Of a stretch of 64,000 nucleotides of DNA, positions 8,968 through 22,181 are shown one piece after another. The stretch spans positions 868,001 through 932,000 of the forward strand of contig NZ_CP025030.1 of the NCBI RefSeq assembly GCF_002812705.1, read 5' to 3'. The position numbers and the translations under genes are program-made. Under the pieces are notes generated by a model. The model did no database searches and was not told the DNA's origin. It was given only the letters and a program-made list of their open reading frames with translations. The stretch is from Achromobacter spanius. GTDB taxonomy: Bacteria; Pseudomonadota; Gammaproteobacteria; Burkholderiales; Burkholderiaceae_B. The stretch's first letter is position 1, and every line of letters begins with the position of its first letter.

Positions 8968-9588
8968 TCAGGCGTATTCCGCCGTTTGACCCAACTGGTC
9001 ATAGACCAGGTTCACCAGCAGATCCGAGCTGAGAATGCGCGTCGCCACGCATGAAAACACGGTCTTGCCGTTGTCGTCTTGCAGGGTGATCGTCTCGGTC
9101 CAGTCGTTCAGGTCGATGCGCTGCAACGATTCATAGGGCCAGGTGGCGCCGTCAATATGCAGGCCTTCGGCCGACAGGGCCAATTCCTGCGTGTCAAAGC
9201 CGGGAAAATCACCGGACTTGATCGTCCGGAATGCCACGCGCTTGCCGTCGGCCATCAACGCTTCCAGCACGGGCAGGCGCTGCGCGACGTAGCGCGAGCG
9301 GAATGCATCCAGGAGCTGGGCGAAGTTGCTGACGTCGCCGGACACCACGGTCCAGTCTTGCGTCGTGCTGGTACGGTAGGCAAATTGGTTAATCGGGCCT
9401 GCCGTTGCGCCCGCTTCGGCGGGGAACAGGCAAAGGTCCAGTACATCCGCGAAGGCGGTGTAGCTGCGGGTGTCGCCTTGTTGGCGGACCACGCCCTTGT
9501 CATGCAATTCAAAGCGAACCGGGGCGTTCCCCGTGTGCGTAAACACCGCCAATGCGTCTGAGACCTGCGGGGTTTTGCTATCTGTCAT
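8968..9588 (-). CDS. Conserved-looking protein of unknown function
   Basis: I do not recognise this 206-residue protein. It has no signal peptide or membrane helix and is rich in beta-forming segments with regular charged turns (FELHDKGVVRQQGDTRSYTAF; GLHIDGATWPYESLQRIDL; ETITLQDDNGKTVFSC). Two related halves seem possible, each with a strand-turn pattern like a bacterial pleckstrin-homology-type domain, but this is only an impression. It is flanked by a bidirectional terminator downstream and a 157-bp gap upstream, so it is probably transcribed alone. Codon use matches its neighbours. Confidence 0.7.
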   Translation of the reverse strand: MTDSKTPQVSDALAVFTHTGNAPVRFELHDKGVVRQQGDTRSYTAFADVLDLCLFPAEAGATAGPINQFAYRTSTTQDWTVVSGDVSNFAQLLDAFRSRYVAQRLPVLEALMADGKRVAFRTIKSGDFPGFDTQELALSAEGLHIDGATWPYESLQRIDLNDWTETITLQDDNGKTVFSCVATRILSSDLLVNLVYDQLGQTAEYA

Positions 9589-9745
9589 GCAACTTCCTTA
9601 TTGAGTTGGGGTGCTTTCGCGGCCCAGGACGTCGCAAAGTCACTGCGACACGCATTCTCCCTTATATGAGCGATACGTGCTTGATGACCCCTACTTATCG
9701 GCCATTTTCGACGATATTTGGCCGGATTTTGCCCAAAACCGCGCG

Positions 9746-10597
9746 TCAAGGGCCCGGCGCGATCGGTACGAAGGGGTAATGCCTCACATCGCCGCCCCCG
9801 GCGATGATGGCGGTGGCTTCGGGCACTTCTTCCCAGACGCCGGGCATTTCGCTCAAGGGCTCGGACAGCAGCAGAAAGGCGTTTTCGTCCAGCGCGGCGA
9901 TCTGCGGGTCCTGCGGATACAACTCGCGCAAATGGCGCACGCAGGTGTTGTGGAACAGCGTGCGCGACTCTGCCTCGCTGGAATAACGCACCGCAATCAG
10001 CCTTTCGCCGTCCAGCGCGCACACCGTCATGTTGATGGGATGCGTCACGCCATGGCGGCGACCCGTCTCTTCCACCGCGCCCACCATGCGGGCCAGCGCG
10101 GGAATCGGGTCTTCCTCCAGCCCGAAAGTGAGGGCCAGCAGGAACATCACCTCGGAATCGGTGGACCCTTCCAGCGACCCGAAATAGGCCGGCGCAATCA
10201 TCAGCATCAGGTCGCGGCGCAGCAGGGGGTAGTCGCGGATCACCCCGTTATGCACGAACAGCCACTGGCCGTGGCGAAACGGATGGCAGTTGGTTTCTTG
10301 CGCGGGCGTGTCGGTGGCCGCGCGGATATGCGCCACGAACAGCGGCGCGTGGATGGCGCGCGCCGCCTCGCGCAGGTTGCGATCGTTCCAGGCGGGGTGC
10401 ACGCTGCGGTAGCGGAACGGCGGTTCGATGTGGCTATTCGCGGGCCGACTGTACCAACCCAGGCCAAAGCCATCGCCATTGGTCGTGGTGGCGCCCAGGC
10501 GCGCATGCAGGCTCTGGTCGATAAGCGAGTGCTTGGCCTTGAACAGCACGCTTTCCATCTGTAGGGGACTTCCGGTGTAAGCCAGCCAACGACACAT
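9746..10597 (-). CDS. Class II glutamine amidotransferase (YafJ-like)
   Basis: The 283-residue protein starts MCRWLAYTG, placing the Ntn nucleophile Cys2 directly after the initiator Met. That decides the ATG at 10597 over the longer upstream frame. The NGDGFGLGWY motif near 40-50, the FVAHIRAAT segment near 85, and HNG with DSEVMFLL further on are the glutaminase-site motifs of the YafJ/EgtC group. It is a stand-alone glutaminase domain that may act on a gamma-glutamyl compound. It is divergent from the threonine aldolase gene with an 83-bp gap, and there is no synthetase partner nearby to name the pathway. Confidence 0.87.
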   Translation of the reverse strand: MCRWLAYTGSPLQMESVLFKAKHSLIDQSLHARLGATTTNGDGFGLGWYSRPANSHIEPPFRYRSVHPAWNDRNLREAARAIHAPLFVAHIRAATDTPAQETNCHPFRHGQWLFVHNGVIRDYPLLRRDLMLMIAPAYFGSLEGSTDSEVMFLLALTFGLEEDPIPALARMVGAVEETGRRHGVTHPINMTVCALDGERLIAVRYSSEAESRTLFHNTCVRHLRELYPQDPQIAALDENAFLLLSEPLSEMPGVWEEVPEATAIIAGGGDVRHYPFVPIAPGP

Positions 10598-10680
10598 GAT
10601 GCGCTCCTTCAAGATGGACTTGCCCAGTGTAGGAGCCCGCCGCAATTTTCTACAAGCCCGCAAGCACGCGCCCCGGCATA

Positions 10681-11775
10681 GTGACGGCTTTCCCGTATCA
10701 GCCGAAGCCAACCGTGAACACGCCCCTATCCGTCCCCGCCCCCAATATGGGCTTTTCCAGCGACAACATCGCGGGCGCCAGCCCCGAAATAGTGGAAGCG
10801 CTGCTGCGCGCCAGCGCCGGCCAGGCCCAGCCGTATGGCGCCGACGACAGCACCCTGAATGTGCAGCGCCGGCTTGCCGATCTGTTCGAGCACGAGGTCG
10901 ACGTGCTGCTGGTGCCCACCGGCACGGCCGCCAATTCGCTAAGCCTGGCCGCGCTGACGCCGCCCTGGGGCGCCGTGCTGTGCCATGCGCAAAGCCATAT
11001 CGCCAACGATGAGTGCGGCGCGCCGGAGTTCTACACCCATGGCGCCCGCCTGATGCTGCTGGGCGGGGCCGACGCCAAGATCGACCCAGTTGAATTGGCG
11101 GAGCAGGCGCGGCGCAAGGTGGGTGACGTGCATTCCGTGCAGCCGTCCTGCGTCAGCATCACGCAGGCCACGGAAACCGGCAGCGTCTACACCCTGGATG
11201 AAATCCAGGCCATCAGCAGCGTCTGCCGCGACGCGGGCCTGCCCTTGCATATGGACGGCGCGCGCTTTGCCAACGCGCTGGTCAGCCTGGACTGCACGCC
11301 GGCGGAAATGACGTGGAAGGCGGGCGTGGAGATCTTGTCGTTCGGCGCCACCAAGAACGGCGTGCTGGGCGCCGAGGCCATCGTCATGTTCAAGCCCGAG
11401 CGTGCGCGCGACCTGGCATTCCGGCGCAAGCGCGGCGGCCATCTGTTGTCAAAGATGCGCTTGCTGTCCGCACAAATGGAAGCGTATCTGGACGACGGCC
11501 TGTGGCTGCGCAACGCGCGCCAGGCCAACGCCATGGCCGCCCGATTGGCGGCGGGCATGCAAGGCCTGCCCGGCGTGACGCTGCAAGGCAAGGCCGATGC
11601 CAACATCCTGTTCTGCCAATTGCCCACCGCTGCCATCGACGGCCTGCTGGCCGACGGCTTCCGTTTCTATCACGACCGCTGGGGCCCGGGCATCGTGCGT
11701 CTGGTGACGTCCTTTGCCACCACGGAACAAGACGTCGACCACTTCCTGTCGGCGCTGCGCGCGCGGGTGAGCTGA
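10681..11775 (+). CDS. ltaE: Low-specificity L-threonine aldolase-type PLP enzyme
   Basis: The 364-residue protein belongs to fold-type I PLP enzymes of the threonine aldolase/beta-eliminating lyase family, which split L-threonine or allo-threonine to glycine and acetaldehyde. The PLP lysine is K225 in [12 protein letters not shown], the PLP-phosphate site GTAAN is at 81-85, and the Asp of the PLP ring is in LHMDGARF. The family usually begins a few residues before the SSDN/RSDT motif (here 27-30), so an internal ATG at 10747 (Met23) is a real alternative to the GTG at 10681. It is convergent with the araC-type gene. Confidence 0.87.
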   Translation: MTAFPYQPKPTVNTPLSVPAPNMGFSSDNIAGASPEIVEALLRASAGQAQPYGADDSTLNVQRRLADLFEHEVDVLLVPTGTAANSLSLAALTPPWGAVLCHAQSHIANDECGAPEFYTHGARLMLLGGADAKIDPVELAEQARRKVGDVHSVQPSCVSITQATETGSVYTLDEIQAISSVCRDAGLPLHMDGARFANALVSLDCTPAEMTWKAGVEILSFGATKNGVLGAEAIVMFKPERARDLAFRRKRGGHLLSKMRLLSAQMEAYLDDGLWLRNARQANAMAARLAAGMQGLPGVTLQGKADANILFCQLPTAAIDGLLADGFRFYHDRWGPGIVRLVTSFATTEQDVDHFLSALRARVS

Positions 11776-11803
11776 ACCAGCCGTGTGACGCCCGCGGCTT
11801 CGC

Positions 11804-12631
11804 CTACGCTGCGGGTTGATAAGCCGAAGGCGGTGCGCCATAGGCGGCGCGGAAGGCGCGGTTGAAATGGCTTTGATCATAGAAACCCACTTCCGCCGCC
11901 ACCTCGGCCACCGACATGCGCGCGGTGGCCAGCACCGCGCAGGCCCGCTCCAGCCGCAGCCGCACCAGCCAGGCGTGGGGTGTCAAACCGGCCGTGTGCG
12001 TAAAGCGCCGCAGGAATTGAAACCGGCTGATTCCGCACAACCGCGCCAGGTCGTCCAGCGCGATCTTCTCGCTCAGATGCGCATGGCAATAATCCCGCAC
12101 GGCAAGCCGGTGCGCCACCGACAAGCCGCCCTTGACCACTTGCGGCGTCACCGTGCGCGTGCGCAGGAACAGGTCGGCCATCAAGGCCAGTGATTGCGAC
12201 TGCCGCGCCAACGGCTCGTCCGGCGCGCGCGACATCCACACATTGTGCAAGGCCATGAAGCGCTGCGCCAGCGGGGCGTCTTGCAGCAGCGTGCCGAAGA
12301 AGTGCTCGCGGGGCGCGGCGTCCGACACGTCTTCGATCCAGGCGCGCATCAGCGCCGCTGAAATCCGGAACGTCTTCAGCACATAGGCCGAGCCATGGTC
12401 GTCCGCTCCCATGCCGTCATGGATTTCGCCGGGCGGCATCAGCGCAATGCCGCCCGGCCCCAGCAGAATGCTCTGCCCGCGAAAATGCTGGCGTTGCACG
12501 CCCTGCGTCACCAGGCCGATGTGATAGTCCTCGTGATAGTGGCGGTCAAACTGGAATTCGCTAAGACGCGCCTGCCCCAGCACCAGCCCCGGCGTGCCGG
12601 GCACGGGCAGATAGCGGACGTCGTCTTTCAT
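11804..12631 (-). CDS. AraC-family transcriptional regulator
   Basis: The 275-residue regulator has an N-terminal cupin-like sensing domain (HYHEDYHIGLVTQG near 31-44, then MPPGEIHDG) and a C-terminal pair of helix-turn-helix motifs. The first lies around 188-208 (IALDDLARLCGISRFQFLRRF) and the second around 238-258 (MSVAEVAAEVGFYDQSHFNRAF), as in AraC proteins. The HxHxD-like residues could bind a small ligand or metal. Its target is not evident. It is convergent with the threonine aldolase gene with 28 bases between, and its start is 16 bases from the end of rep. Confidence 0.9.
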   Translation of the reverse strand: MKDDVRYLPVPGTPGLVLGQARLSEFQFDRHYHEDYHIGLVTQGVQRQHFRGQSILLGPGGIALMPPGEIHDGMGADDHGSAYVLKTFRISAALMRAWIEDVSDAAPREHFFGTLLQDAPLAQRFMALHNVWMSRAPDEPLARQSQSLALMADLFLRTRTVTPQVVKGGLSVAHRLAVRDYCHAHLSEKIALDDLARLCGISRFQFLRRFTHTAGLTPHAWLVRLRLERACAVLATARMSVAEVAAEVGFYDQSHFNRAFRAAYGAPPSAYQPAA

Positions 12632-12646
12632 GGCACGGGCCGCCCG

Positions 12647-14707
12647 CTACTTCTTCAGCAGCGCTTTCAACATGGCCATGCGCTCCTTGGGGTTCATGGC
12701 GGCGGTGGCTTCGTCTTCCTGCACGCGCACATCTCCCAGCCCCATCTCTTCGATGAAGCGCGACGGCTCGCGCACCAGGTCTTCGCGCGCGCGGCGGCGG
12801 CGCTTGCACCAGCTCAGGTTCAGGCTGCGCTGCGCGCGGGTGATGCCCACGTACATCAGGCGGCGTTCTTCCTGAATGCGCGTGGCCAGGTTCTCTGCCG
12901 CGCGCGCGGGGTCGCCCACTTCATCGTCCTTGCCCAGGTGCGGCAGCAGGCCTTCTTCAACGCCCGCCAGGTACACGTGCGGATACTCCAGGCCCTTGGA
13001 CGCATGCAGGGTCGACATCTTCACCGCATCGGGCTCGTCTTCCTCGCCGCGCTCCAGCATCGTGACCAGCGCCACGTGCTGCACCAGGTCGAAGAGCGTC
13101 ATGTTGTCTTCTTCGGCCTTGCGCTTGAGCCAGCCGGTCAGCTCCAGCACGTTCTGCCAGCGCGTTTGCGCGGGGCGTTCCTCGAACAGTTCAAACAGAT
13201 GGCGTTCGTACTGAATGGCTTCCACCAGGTCGTCAAGGATGACGCCGGCGGGTTCGGCCGGCGCGGCGTCCTTGCCCGTGGCGCCGCGTCCGGCGCGCCA
13301 CTGCATCCGGCGGATGAATTCGGCAAAGGTGCGCAAGGGCTCCAACTGGCGCGGCGCCAGCAGGCTTTCCAGGCCGGTTTCGGCCACGGCGGCCAGCAGC
13401 GACGTTTCGCGCGTGGCCGCGTATTGGCCCAGCACCTGCAACGTGGCCTGGCCGATACCGCGCTTGGGCGTGGTGGCCGCGCGGATGAACGCGGGGTCGT
13501 CATCGTCGTTGGCCAACAAGCGCAGGTACGACAAGATGTCGCGCACTTCCGCCTTGTCGAAAAAGCTTTGCCCGCCCGAGATCGTGTACGGAATCTTCAG
13601 GTTGCGCAGCGCCTGTTCCAGAATGCGCGACTGGTGATTGCTGCGGTACAGGATGGCGAAATCCTTCCACTGCGCCTGCCGCTCGAAGCGCGAGGCCGAC
13701 ACCTTCATGGCGATGGATTCGGCTTCCTGCTCTTCGCCATCCATGGCGGACACCAGGATGGGCTCGCCCACGCCCAGGTCGGACCACAGCTTCTTGTCGA
13801 ACAGCTTGGGGTTCTTTTCAATGACCGCGTTGGCGGCGGCCAGAATGCGCTGCACCGAACGGTAGTTCTGTTCCAGCTTGATGAGCTTGATGTTGGGGTA
13901 GTCGGTGGTCAGCTTGGCCAGGTTTTCGATGGTGGCGCCGCGCCAGGCATAGATGGCCTGGTCGTCGTCGCCCACCGCCGTGAACATGGCCCGCGAACCC
14001 GTCAGCAACTGCACCAGCCGGTACTGGCATACGTTGGTGTCCTGGTATTCGTCCACCAGCAGATAGCGGACGCGGTTTTGCCAGCGCGTGCGCACCTCTT
14101 CGTTGCTGGACAGCAGCAGCGCGGGAATACGGATCAGGTCATCGAAGTCCACCGCCTGATAGGCCGCCAGCGTGGCGGCATAGCTGCGGTAGATGTGGGC
14201 GGCTTCCACGTCGCCGGGCGTGACGGCTTCGCGCGCGGCGTCGTCCGGCTCCATCAGCCCGTTTTTCCACAGCGAAATAATGCCCTGCACGTGCCGCAGC
14301 CGCGCCTTGTCGGTGGTGGCCAGCAGTTCCTGGATGATGGACATGGCATCATCGGCATCCAGGATGGAAAACGTGGGCTTGAGCCCGGCGTTGCGCGCTT
14401 CCTCGCGCAGCATCTTCACGCCCAACGAGTGGAACGTGCTGATGATCAGGCCCTTGGACAGCTTGCGATCCACCAGCGTCTTCACGCGCTCGTCCATCTC
14501 GCGCGCGGCCTTGTTGGTGAAGGTCAAGGCCACCACGTTGCGGCCCATGTAGCCGCATTCACGCAGCAGGTACGCAATTTTCTGCGTGATCACGCGCGTC
14601 TTGCCGCTGCCGGCGCCGGCCAGCACCAGACAGGGGCCGTCCAGGTACAGCACCGCCTCGCGTTGGGCGGGGTTCATCCCTTGGGCAATGGCTTCGTTGG
14701 CGGACAT
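12647..14707 (-). CDS. rep: ATP-dependent DNA helicase Rep
   Basis: The 686-residue superfamily 1A helicase resembles E. coli Rep in order and detail. The N-terminal MNPAQREAVLYLDGPCLVL leads into Walker A AGAGSGKT (30-37). Motif Ia TFTNKAAREM, motif II VDEYQDTN, motif III GDDDQAIYAWRGA, motif IV with QNYRS, motif V TLHASKGLEYPHVYLAG and motif VI EERRLMYVGITRA are all present. Rep unwinds 3'-5' and clears protein from forks. The internal ATG at 14707 is favoured over the longer frame. It follows priA by 13 bases on the same strand, so two restart helicases are probably cotranscribed. The C-terminal tail is shorter than that of UvrD. Confidence 0.93.
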   Translation of the reverse strand: MSANEAIAQGMNPAQREAVLYLDGPCLVLAGAGSGKTRVITQKIAYLLRECGYMGRNVVALTFTNKAAREMDERVKTLVDRKLSKGLIISTFHSLGVKMLREEARNAGLKPTFSILDADDAMSIIQELLATTDKARLRHVQGIISLWKNGLMEPDDAAREAVTPGDVEAAHIYRSYAATLAAYQAVDFDDLIRIPALLLSSNEEVRTRWQNRVRYLLVDEYQDTNVCQYRLVQLLTGSRAMFTAVGDDDQAIYAWRGATIENLAKLTTDYPNIKLIKLEQNYRSVQRILAAANAVIEKNPKLFDKKLWSDLGVGEPILVSAMDGEEQEAESIAMKVSASRFERQAQWKDFAILYRSNHQSRILEQALRNLKIPYTISGGQSFFDKAEVRDILSYLRLLANDDDDPAFIRAATTPKRGIGQATLQVLGQYAATRETSLLAAVAETGLESLLAPRQLEPLRTFAEFIRRMQWRAGRGATGKDAAPAEPAGVILDDLVEAIQYERHLFELFEERPAQTRWQNVLELTGWLKRKAEEDNMTLFDLVQHVALVTMLERGEEDEPDAVKMSTLHASKGLEYPHVYLAGVEEGLLPHLGKDDEVGDPARAAENLATRIQEERRLMYVGITRAQRSLNLSWCKRRRRAREDLVREPSRFIEEMGLGDVRVQEDEATAAMNPKERMAMLKALLKK

Positions 14708-14720
14708 GTTGGACCTTAAG

Positions 14721-16811
<2,091 letters not shown>

Positions 16812-17163
16812 GGATGCTTGGACGGGTCATGGAAAAAGGATTAATCCGAATGGCTGATAAGTAGTGGGGGATGGCGCCGCCGGACAATTGCCGCCCGGGC
16901 GCGCCGGCCGGCTTGGGCGGCGCCTGTGGATAACTTTGGGGAAAAGGCTGGAGCAACGTCAATTTTCGGAATAAGCCAAGATTGCGAAGCCCGCTGCAAT
17001 CCGGTGGAAAACTCACTTTTTCCGTTTAAAAACAATAGCTTATATAACGTTCCAAGATTGTAAACTAGCTTCTAAAGGGTTTTCCCCGAGCAAATTCCTG
17101 CTGTGCACAAGTACTTGCCCGGGCCCTCAAATGTCGGCCCTTGGAACCGAAGCGTCCACTCAC
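16812..17163. other. 352-bp intergenic region upstream of priA
   Basis: No gene is visible. The centre (about 17020-17085) is markedly AT-rich for this genome and is the likely promoter region of priA, read on the minus strand; I could not fix -35 and -10 boxes with confidence. It contains an exact DnaA-box sequence. hemE ends immediately beyond it. Confidence 0.7.
16925..16933 (-). promoter_or_regulatory. Single DnaA-box match upstream of priA
   Basis: The minus strand reads TTATCCACA, an exact match to the consensus R-type DnaA box, about 115 bases upstream of the priA start. It is a lone box with no cluster around it, so regulation of priA by DnaA is possible but a chance match cannot be excluded. 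Confidence 0.5.
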
Positions 17164-18237
17164 TTACCCCCGCAGCGTGCGGCTGTGTTGGTGGACTTCT
17201 TCGACCAATTCGGCTACGGCTTCCGGCGGAGTGAAGCGCGAAATTCCGTGTCCCAGGTTGAACACGTGGCCGCCCTTGCCGACCGGACCAAAAGCGTCCA
17301 GCACGCGGCGGGCTTCGGCGCGGATGGCGGGGCCACCGCCAAACAGCGCCATCGGGTCCAGGTTGCCCTGGAAGGCAACCGAGTCACCCGTGCGGCGGCG
17401 CGCCGCGGCCAGGTCCACCGTCCAGTCCAGCCCCACGGCGTCGCAACCGCAAGCCGCAATCTGCTCCAGCCATTGGCCACCGCCCTTGGTGAATACGATG
17501 ACAGGAACGCGCCGGCCTTCGTTTTCACGGGTCAGGCCATCCACGACCTTCTTCGTGTACGCCAGCGAAAACTGCTGGAACAGGCCATCGGCCAACACGC
17601 CGCCCCAGCTGTCGAACAGCATGACGGCCTGCGCGCCCGCGGCGATCTGCGCGTTCAGGTATTGCAGCGTGGCCTCGGCGTTGATTTCCAAGATGCGGTG
17701 CAGCAGGTCCGGGCGCGAATACAGCATGGTCTTGATCAGGCGGTAGTCGTCGCTGCCCTTGCCTTCGACCATGTAGCAGGCGATGGTGAACGGGCTGCCG
17801 GCAAAGCCGATCAGCGGCACCTTGCCGTCCAGCTCGCGGCGGATCACGCCTACCGCGTCGAAGACATAGCGCAGCTTGTCCATGTCGGGCACCGCCAGGC
17901 GGGCGACGTCTTCCTCGGTACGCACCGGGTGGGCAAAGCGCGGGCCCTCGCCTTCAGCGAAGTCCAGGCCCAGGCCCATGGCATGCGGCACCGTCAGAAT
18001 GTCCGAAAACAGAATGGCGGCATCCAGGTCGTAGCGCGCCAGCGGCTGCAACGTGACCTCCATGGCGTAGTCCGGGTTTTGAGCCAGGCCCATGAAGGAG
18101 CCTGCACGGGCCCGCGTGGCGCGGTACTCCGGCAGGTAGCGACCCGCCTGGCGCATCAGCCAGATCGGGGTATAGGGCACGGGCTCGCGCAGAAGCGAGC
18201 GCAAGAACACATCGTTCTTCAAGCTGGAAGCAGACAC
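17164..18237 (-). CDS. hemE: Uroporphyrinogen decarboxylase
   Basis: The 357-residue enzyme converts uroporphyrinogen III to coproporphyrinogen III in haem synthesis. The N-terminal signature [16 protein letters not shown] (about 25-40) carries the substrate-binding arginines. [17 protein letters not shown] gives the catalytic Asp, and the second signature is [16 protein letters not shown]. The C-terminal NLGHGI motif with its His is present. Length equals the family norm. The start is GTG at 18237. It lies 57 bases downstream of a regulator gene on the same strand. Confidence 0.97.
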   Translation of the reverse strand: MSASSLKNDVFLRSLLREPVPYTPIWLMRQAGRYLPEYRATRARAGSFMGLAQNPDYAMEVTLQPLARYDLDAAILFSDILTVPHAMGLGLDFAEGEGPRFAHPVRTEEDVARLAVPDMDKLRYVFDAVGVIRRELDGKVPLIGFAGSPFTIACYMVEGKGSDDYRLIKTMLYSRPDLLHRILEINAEATLQYLNAQIAAGAQAVMLFDSWGGVLADGLFQQFSLAYTKKVVDGLTRENEGRRVPVIVFTKGGGQWLEQIAACGCDAVGLDWTVDLAAARRRTGDSVAFQGNLDPMALFGGGPAIRAEARRVLDAFGPVGKGGHVFNLGHGISRFTPPEAVAELVEEVHQHSRTLRG

Positions 18238-18294
18238 GACTATCCTCGTTGATCGGAAGCCGTGATTTTACTTCCCTTGGGGATGAAGAGCGGT

Positions 18295-19176
18295 TTAGTC
18301 ACGCATCCGTCGTCCTTGCGCCGCCTGCCGGTACGGCGCGGCCTCGATGCCGTGCTTGCGCATCAAGGCCCAGAAGGCACGCCGATGCTTTTCGCAGGCC
18401 CGCGCGGCCTGCGCCACATTGCCGCCATGGCGTGACAGGGCGTGGCGGATGTAGTCGCGCTCGAACCCATCCACCACCCGCGCCTTGGCCTGGCGGAATG
18501 ACTCCTGCGCCGCCTGGCGCCGGGTGTCGCGCAGGTTGGCCAACCCCTGTTCCAGGATGTCCGGCGCCACTGGCGGCCGGGCAGCGTGTGGCGGTGGCGC
18601 GGGGCTGGCGCCATGGGCGGCGTAGCGCGCCGGCGCCTCTTCCACCCTGGCATGGCGCCAAGCCGGGTGCGAGCCCGAGGCGGGCCGGCGCATACGGGCG
18701 AGCCGGACCCGCATGCTTTCCACGCAGGCGGGCTGCGCCATGAAGTCGGTGACGCCCAGGCCCAGCAAGTCTTCGATGGCGGGCGCTTTCATGCCGTCCA
18801 TCAGTAGCAGCAACGGCGTGGTCAGCGCATCGCCCGCGTGCGACAGGGCCATGCGCGCCCAGGCCACCGACGAGGGCGCCACCGGCAGCACGCAACTGTC
18901 ATAGCGCCGTAGCGACACGGCAACGCGGGCCAAGGCCTGCACGTCTTGTTGCAGGCTTGCGGGCAGGTAGGTGGTCTCGGGTGCGCCCGCGTGGTCCACG
19001 GCCGCATGACCCGTGGCCGTACTACCCGTGGCCGCCTGCGCCTCCAAAGGCACCAGATGCAGGCGGACGCGCGGCAGCCCGCCCTGACACCGCGTCACCC
19101 AGTCGCGCATGGCGGCTTCGTGGCCGGGCGCCAGCAGCACCCCGCAATCCAGGACTTCTCGCACGCTTCCCCCCAA
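18295..19176 (-). CDS. Orphan regulator: degenerate receiver-like domain plus Fis-type helix-turn-helix
   Basis: The 293-residue protein ends in a Fis/NtrC-type DNA-binding domain: a helix with FERDYIRHALSRHGGNVAQAA, then ACEKHRRAFWALMRKHGI (about 230-275). The middle part (about 90-160, LLLLMDGMKAPAIEDLLGLGVTDFMAQP) looks like the second half of a response-regulator receiver, but the acidic pocket and switch Lys are not clear. A low-complexity Ala/Pro linker lies at about 165-205. It has no AAA+ domain, so it is not a sigma-54 activator. The start is TTG at 19176, or GTG at 19164. It sits directly upstream of hemE and downstream of the atp terminator. The target and any sensor kinase are unknown. 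Confidence 0.7.
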   Translation of the reverse strand: MGGSVREVLDCGVLLAPGHEAAMRDWVTRCQGGLPRVRLHLVPLEAQAATGSTATGHAAVDHAGAPETTYLPASLQQDVQALARVAVSLRRYDSCVLPVAPSSVAWARMALSHAGDALTTPLLLLMDGMKAPAIEDLLGLGVTDFMAQPACVESMRVRLARMRRPASGSHPAWRHARVEEAPARYAAHGASPAPPPHAARPPVAPDILEQGLANLRDTRRQAAQESFRQAKARVVDGFERDYIRHALSRHGGNVAQAARACEKHRRAFWALMRKHGIEAAPYRQAAQGRRMRD

Positions 19177-19305
19177 GGCTCGTTAGGCAAGCTTGAAGGC
19201 TACTGTTGCAAATCCCGCCCAGCTATTCGTATCGAACGCATTGCGGTCGCCACGCCCAGGGCCGGCGCGGCTTGTCCGTGCAATCCCGAGCCATTCGAAC
19301 GGGCA

Positions 19306-19336
19306 TGAAAAAAGCGGCCAATGGCCGCTTTTTCCA
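19306..19336 (-). terminator. Intrinsic terminator of the atp operon
   Basis: On the minus strand a stem AAAAAGCGGCCA / TGGCCGCTTTTTT (plus positions 19308-19333) with a minimal loop is followed by T residues. It lies 35 bases beyond the atpC stop, before the orphan regulator gene, and ends the nine-gene ATP synthase operon. Confidence 0.9.
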
Positions 19337-19370
19337 ATCCGGAGCAAGCCCCGGCGTACTGCTTTGCCGC

Positions 19371-19796
19371 TTAGTGCGAACGGCCGCCTTGGCGCAGCTT
19401 GCGCGCCGCGATGGCTTGCGCAGCCAGCATGGCGAGTTCCGCTTCGACAACTGCGATGTCCGCCTTGTCCTTGGCGTTCGCCAGGGCCTCTTCGGCCTTC
19501 TTGCGAGCTTCCACGGCGCGGGCTTCGTCCAGATCGGAAGCACGGATAGCGGTGTCGGCCAAAACCGTCACGCTGCCCGGCTGCACTTCCAGAATGCCCC
19601 CGGCGACGAAGATGTTTTCCTCGCCTTGGTCGGCACGAACGATCTTGACCGTGCCGGGGCGTATGCGCGAAATCAGCGGGGTGTGGCCGGGCAAGATGCC
19701 CAGTTCACCCGCTTCGCCAGGCAGCACCACGAACTTCGCCTCACCGGAGAAGATCGCTTCCTCTGCGCTGACGACATCCACATGCAGGGTAGCCAT
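19371..19796 (-). CDS. atpC: F1Fo ATP synthase subunit epsilon
   Basis: The 141-residue epsilon subunit has the N-terminal beta-sandwich ([38 protein letters not shown]) and the C-terminal helical hairpin rich in Ala, Lys and Glu ([21 protein letters not shown]). It belongs to the central stalk on the cytoplasmic side, where it couples the c-ring to F1 and can inhibit ATP hydrolysis through its C-terminal helices. It is the last gene of the operon, 9 bases after atpD, and is followed by a strong terminator. Confidence 0.97.
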   Translation of the reverse strand: MATLHVDVVSAEEAIFSGEAKFVVLPGEAGELGILPGHTPLISRIRPGTVKIVRADQGEENIFVAGGILEVQPGSVTVLADTAIRASDLDEARAVEARKKAEEALANAKDKADIAVVEAELAMLAAQAIAARKLRQGGRSH

Positions 19797-19805
19797 ATCG
19801 GTTCC

Positions 19806-21251
<1,446 letters not shown>

Positions 21252-22157
21252 TTAAACGGCGGCAGCGCCCCCTACGATTTCCGAAATTTCTTTGGTGATC
21301 GCGGCCTGACGGGTCTTGTTGTAGACCAGTTGCAGCTCTCCGATGACCTTCTTGGCGTTGTCCGACGCCGCCTTCATGGCGACCATCCGGGCCGACTGCT
21401 CCGAAGCCATGTTCTCGGCCACGGCTTGATACAGCAGGCCTTCAACGTAACGCTGCAGCAGGTCGTCGATCACGCTACGGGCGTCGGGTTCGTAGATGTA
21501 ATCCCAGCTGTAGTCCGACTTCACTTCCGACGTCTTGGCCAGGCTCTCGGCGCCCGATTGGTACGGATCGTCCAAACCACTGGCCAACGGCAGCAGACGC
21601 AAGAACAACGGCTCCTGCTTCATCGTGTTGACGAAGCGGGTCGAAGCCACGTACAGCGCGTCGATGCGGCCTTCCAGGTAGGCGTCCAGCTGCACCTTGA
21701 TCGCGCCCAGCAGGCGGTCCAGTTGCGGCTTGTCGCCCAGTTGCACTTCCTGGGACACCAGTTTGGCGCCGATACGGGTCAGCACACCCACGCCCTTGTT
21801 GCCGAAAGCGGTCGCTTGCACGGCGATGCCGTTTTTCTCGAACTCTTTCAGCTTGCCCAACGTCACGCGAGTGATGTTGGTGTTCAAGCCGCCGCACAAA
21901 CCCTTGTCAGTCGTCACCATGACCACGCCGACCGCTTTGACTTCGCGTTCGACCAGGTACGGGTGGCTGTACTCGGGGTTGGCCTGCATCAGGTGCGCAG
22001 CAATCTCGCGCACCTTGGTGGCGTACGGACGACCAGCACGCATCCGTTCCTGCGCCTTGCGCATTTTGGATGCGGCGACCATTTCCATCGCCTTGGTGAT
22101 CTTGCGCGTGTTTTGCACGCTCTTGATCTTGGTTCGGATTTCCTTAATTCCGGGCAT
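21252..22157 (-). CDS. atpG: F1Fo ATP synthase subunit gamma
   Basis: The 301-residue gamma subunit forms the rotating central shaft. The N-terminal helix ([36 protein letters not shown]) and the C-terminal helix ([37 protein letters not shown]) make the antiparallel coiled coil that enters the alpha3beta3 ring. The [11 protein letters not shown] motif of the globular domain is intact. It lies between atpA, across a gap holding an inverted-repeat element, and atpD. Confidence 0.98.
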   Translation of the reverse strand: MPGIKEIRTKIKSVQNTRKITKAMEMVAASKMRKAQERMRAGRPYATKVREIAAHLMQANPEYSHPYLVEREVKAVGVVMVTTDKGLCGGLNTNITRVTLGKLKEFEKNGIAVQATAFGNKGVGVLTRIGAKLVSQEVQLGDKPQLDRLLGAIKVQLDAYLEGRIDALYVASTRFVNTMKQEPLFLRLLPLASGLDDPYQSGAESLAKTSEVKSDYSWDYIYEPDARSVIDDLLQRYVEGLLYQAVAENMASEQSARMVAMKAASDNAKKVIGELQLVYNKTRQAAITKEISEIVGGAAAV

Positions 22158-22181
22158 TGCGCTTTCCTGTGAAGACTGGCC

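Noticed and set aside
12395..14719. 774-codon plus-strand open frame opposite rep
   Set aside because: It is antisense to a full helicase with all motifs; composition is Gln/His/Arg-rich with no domain.
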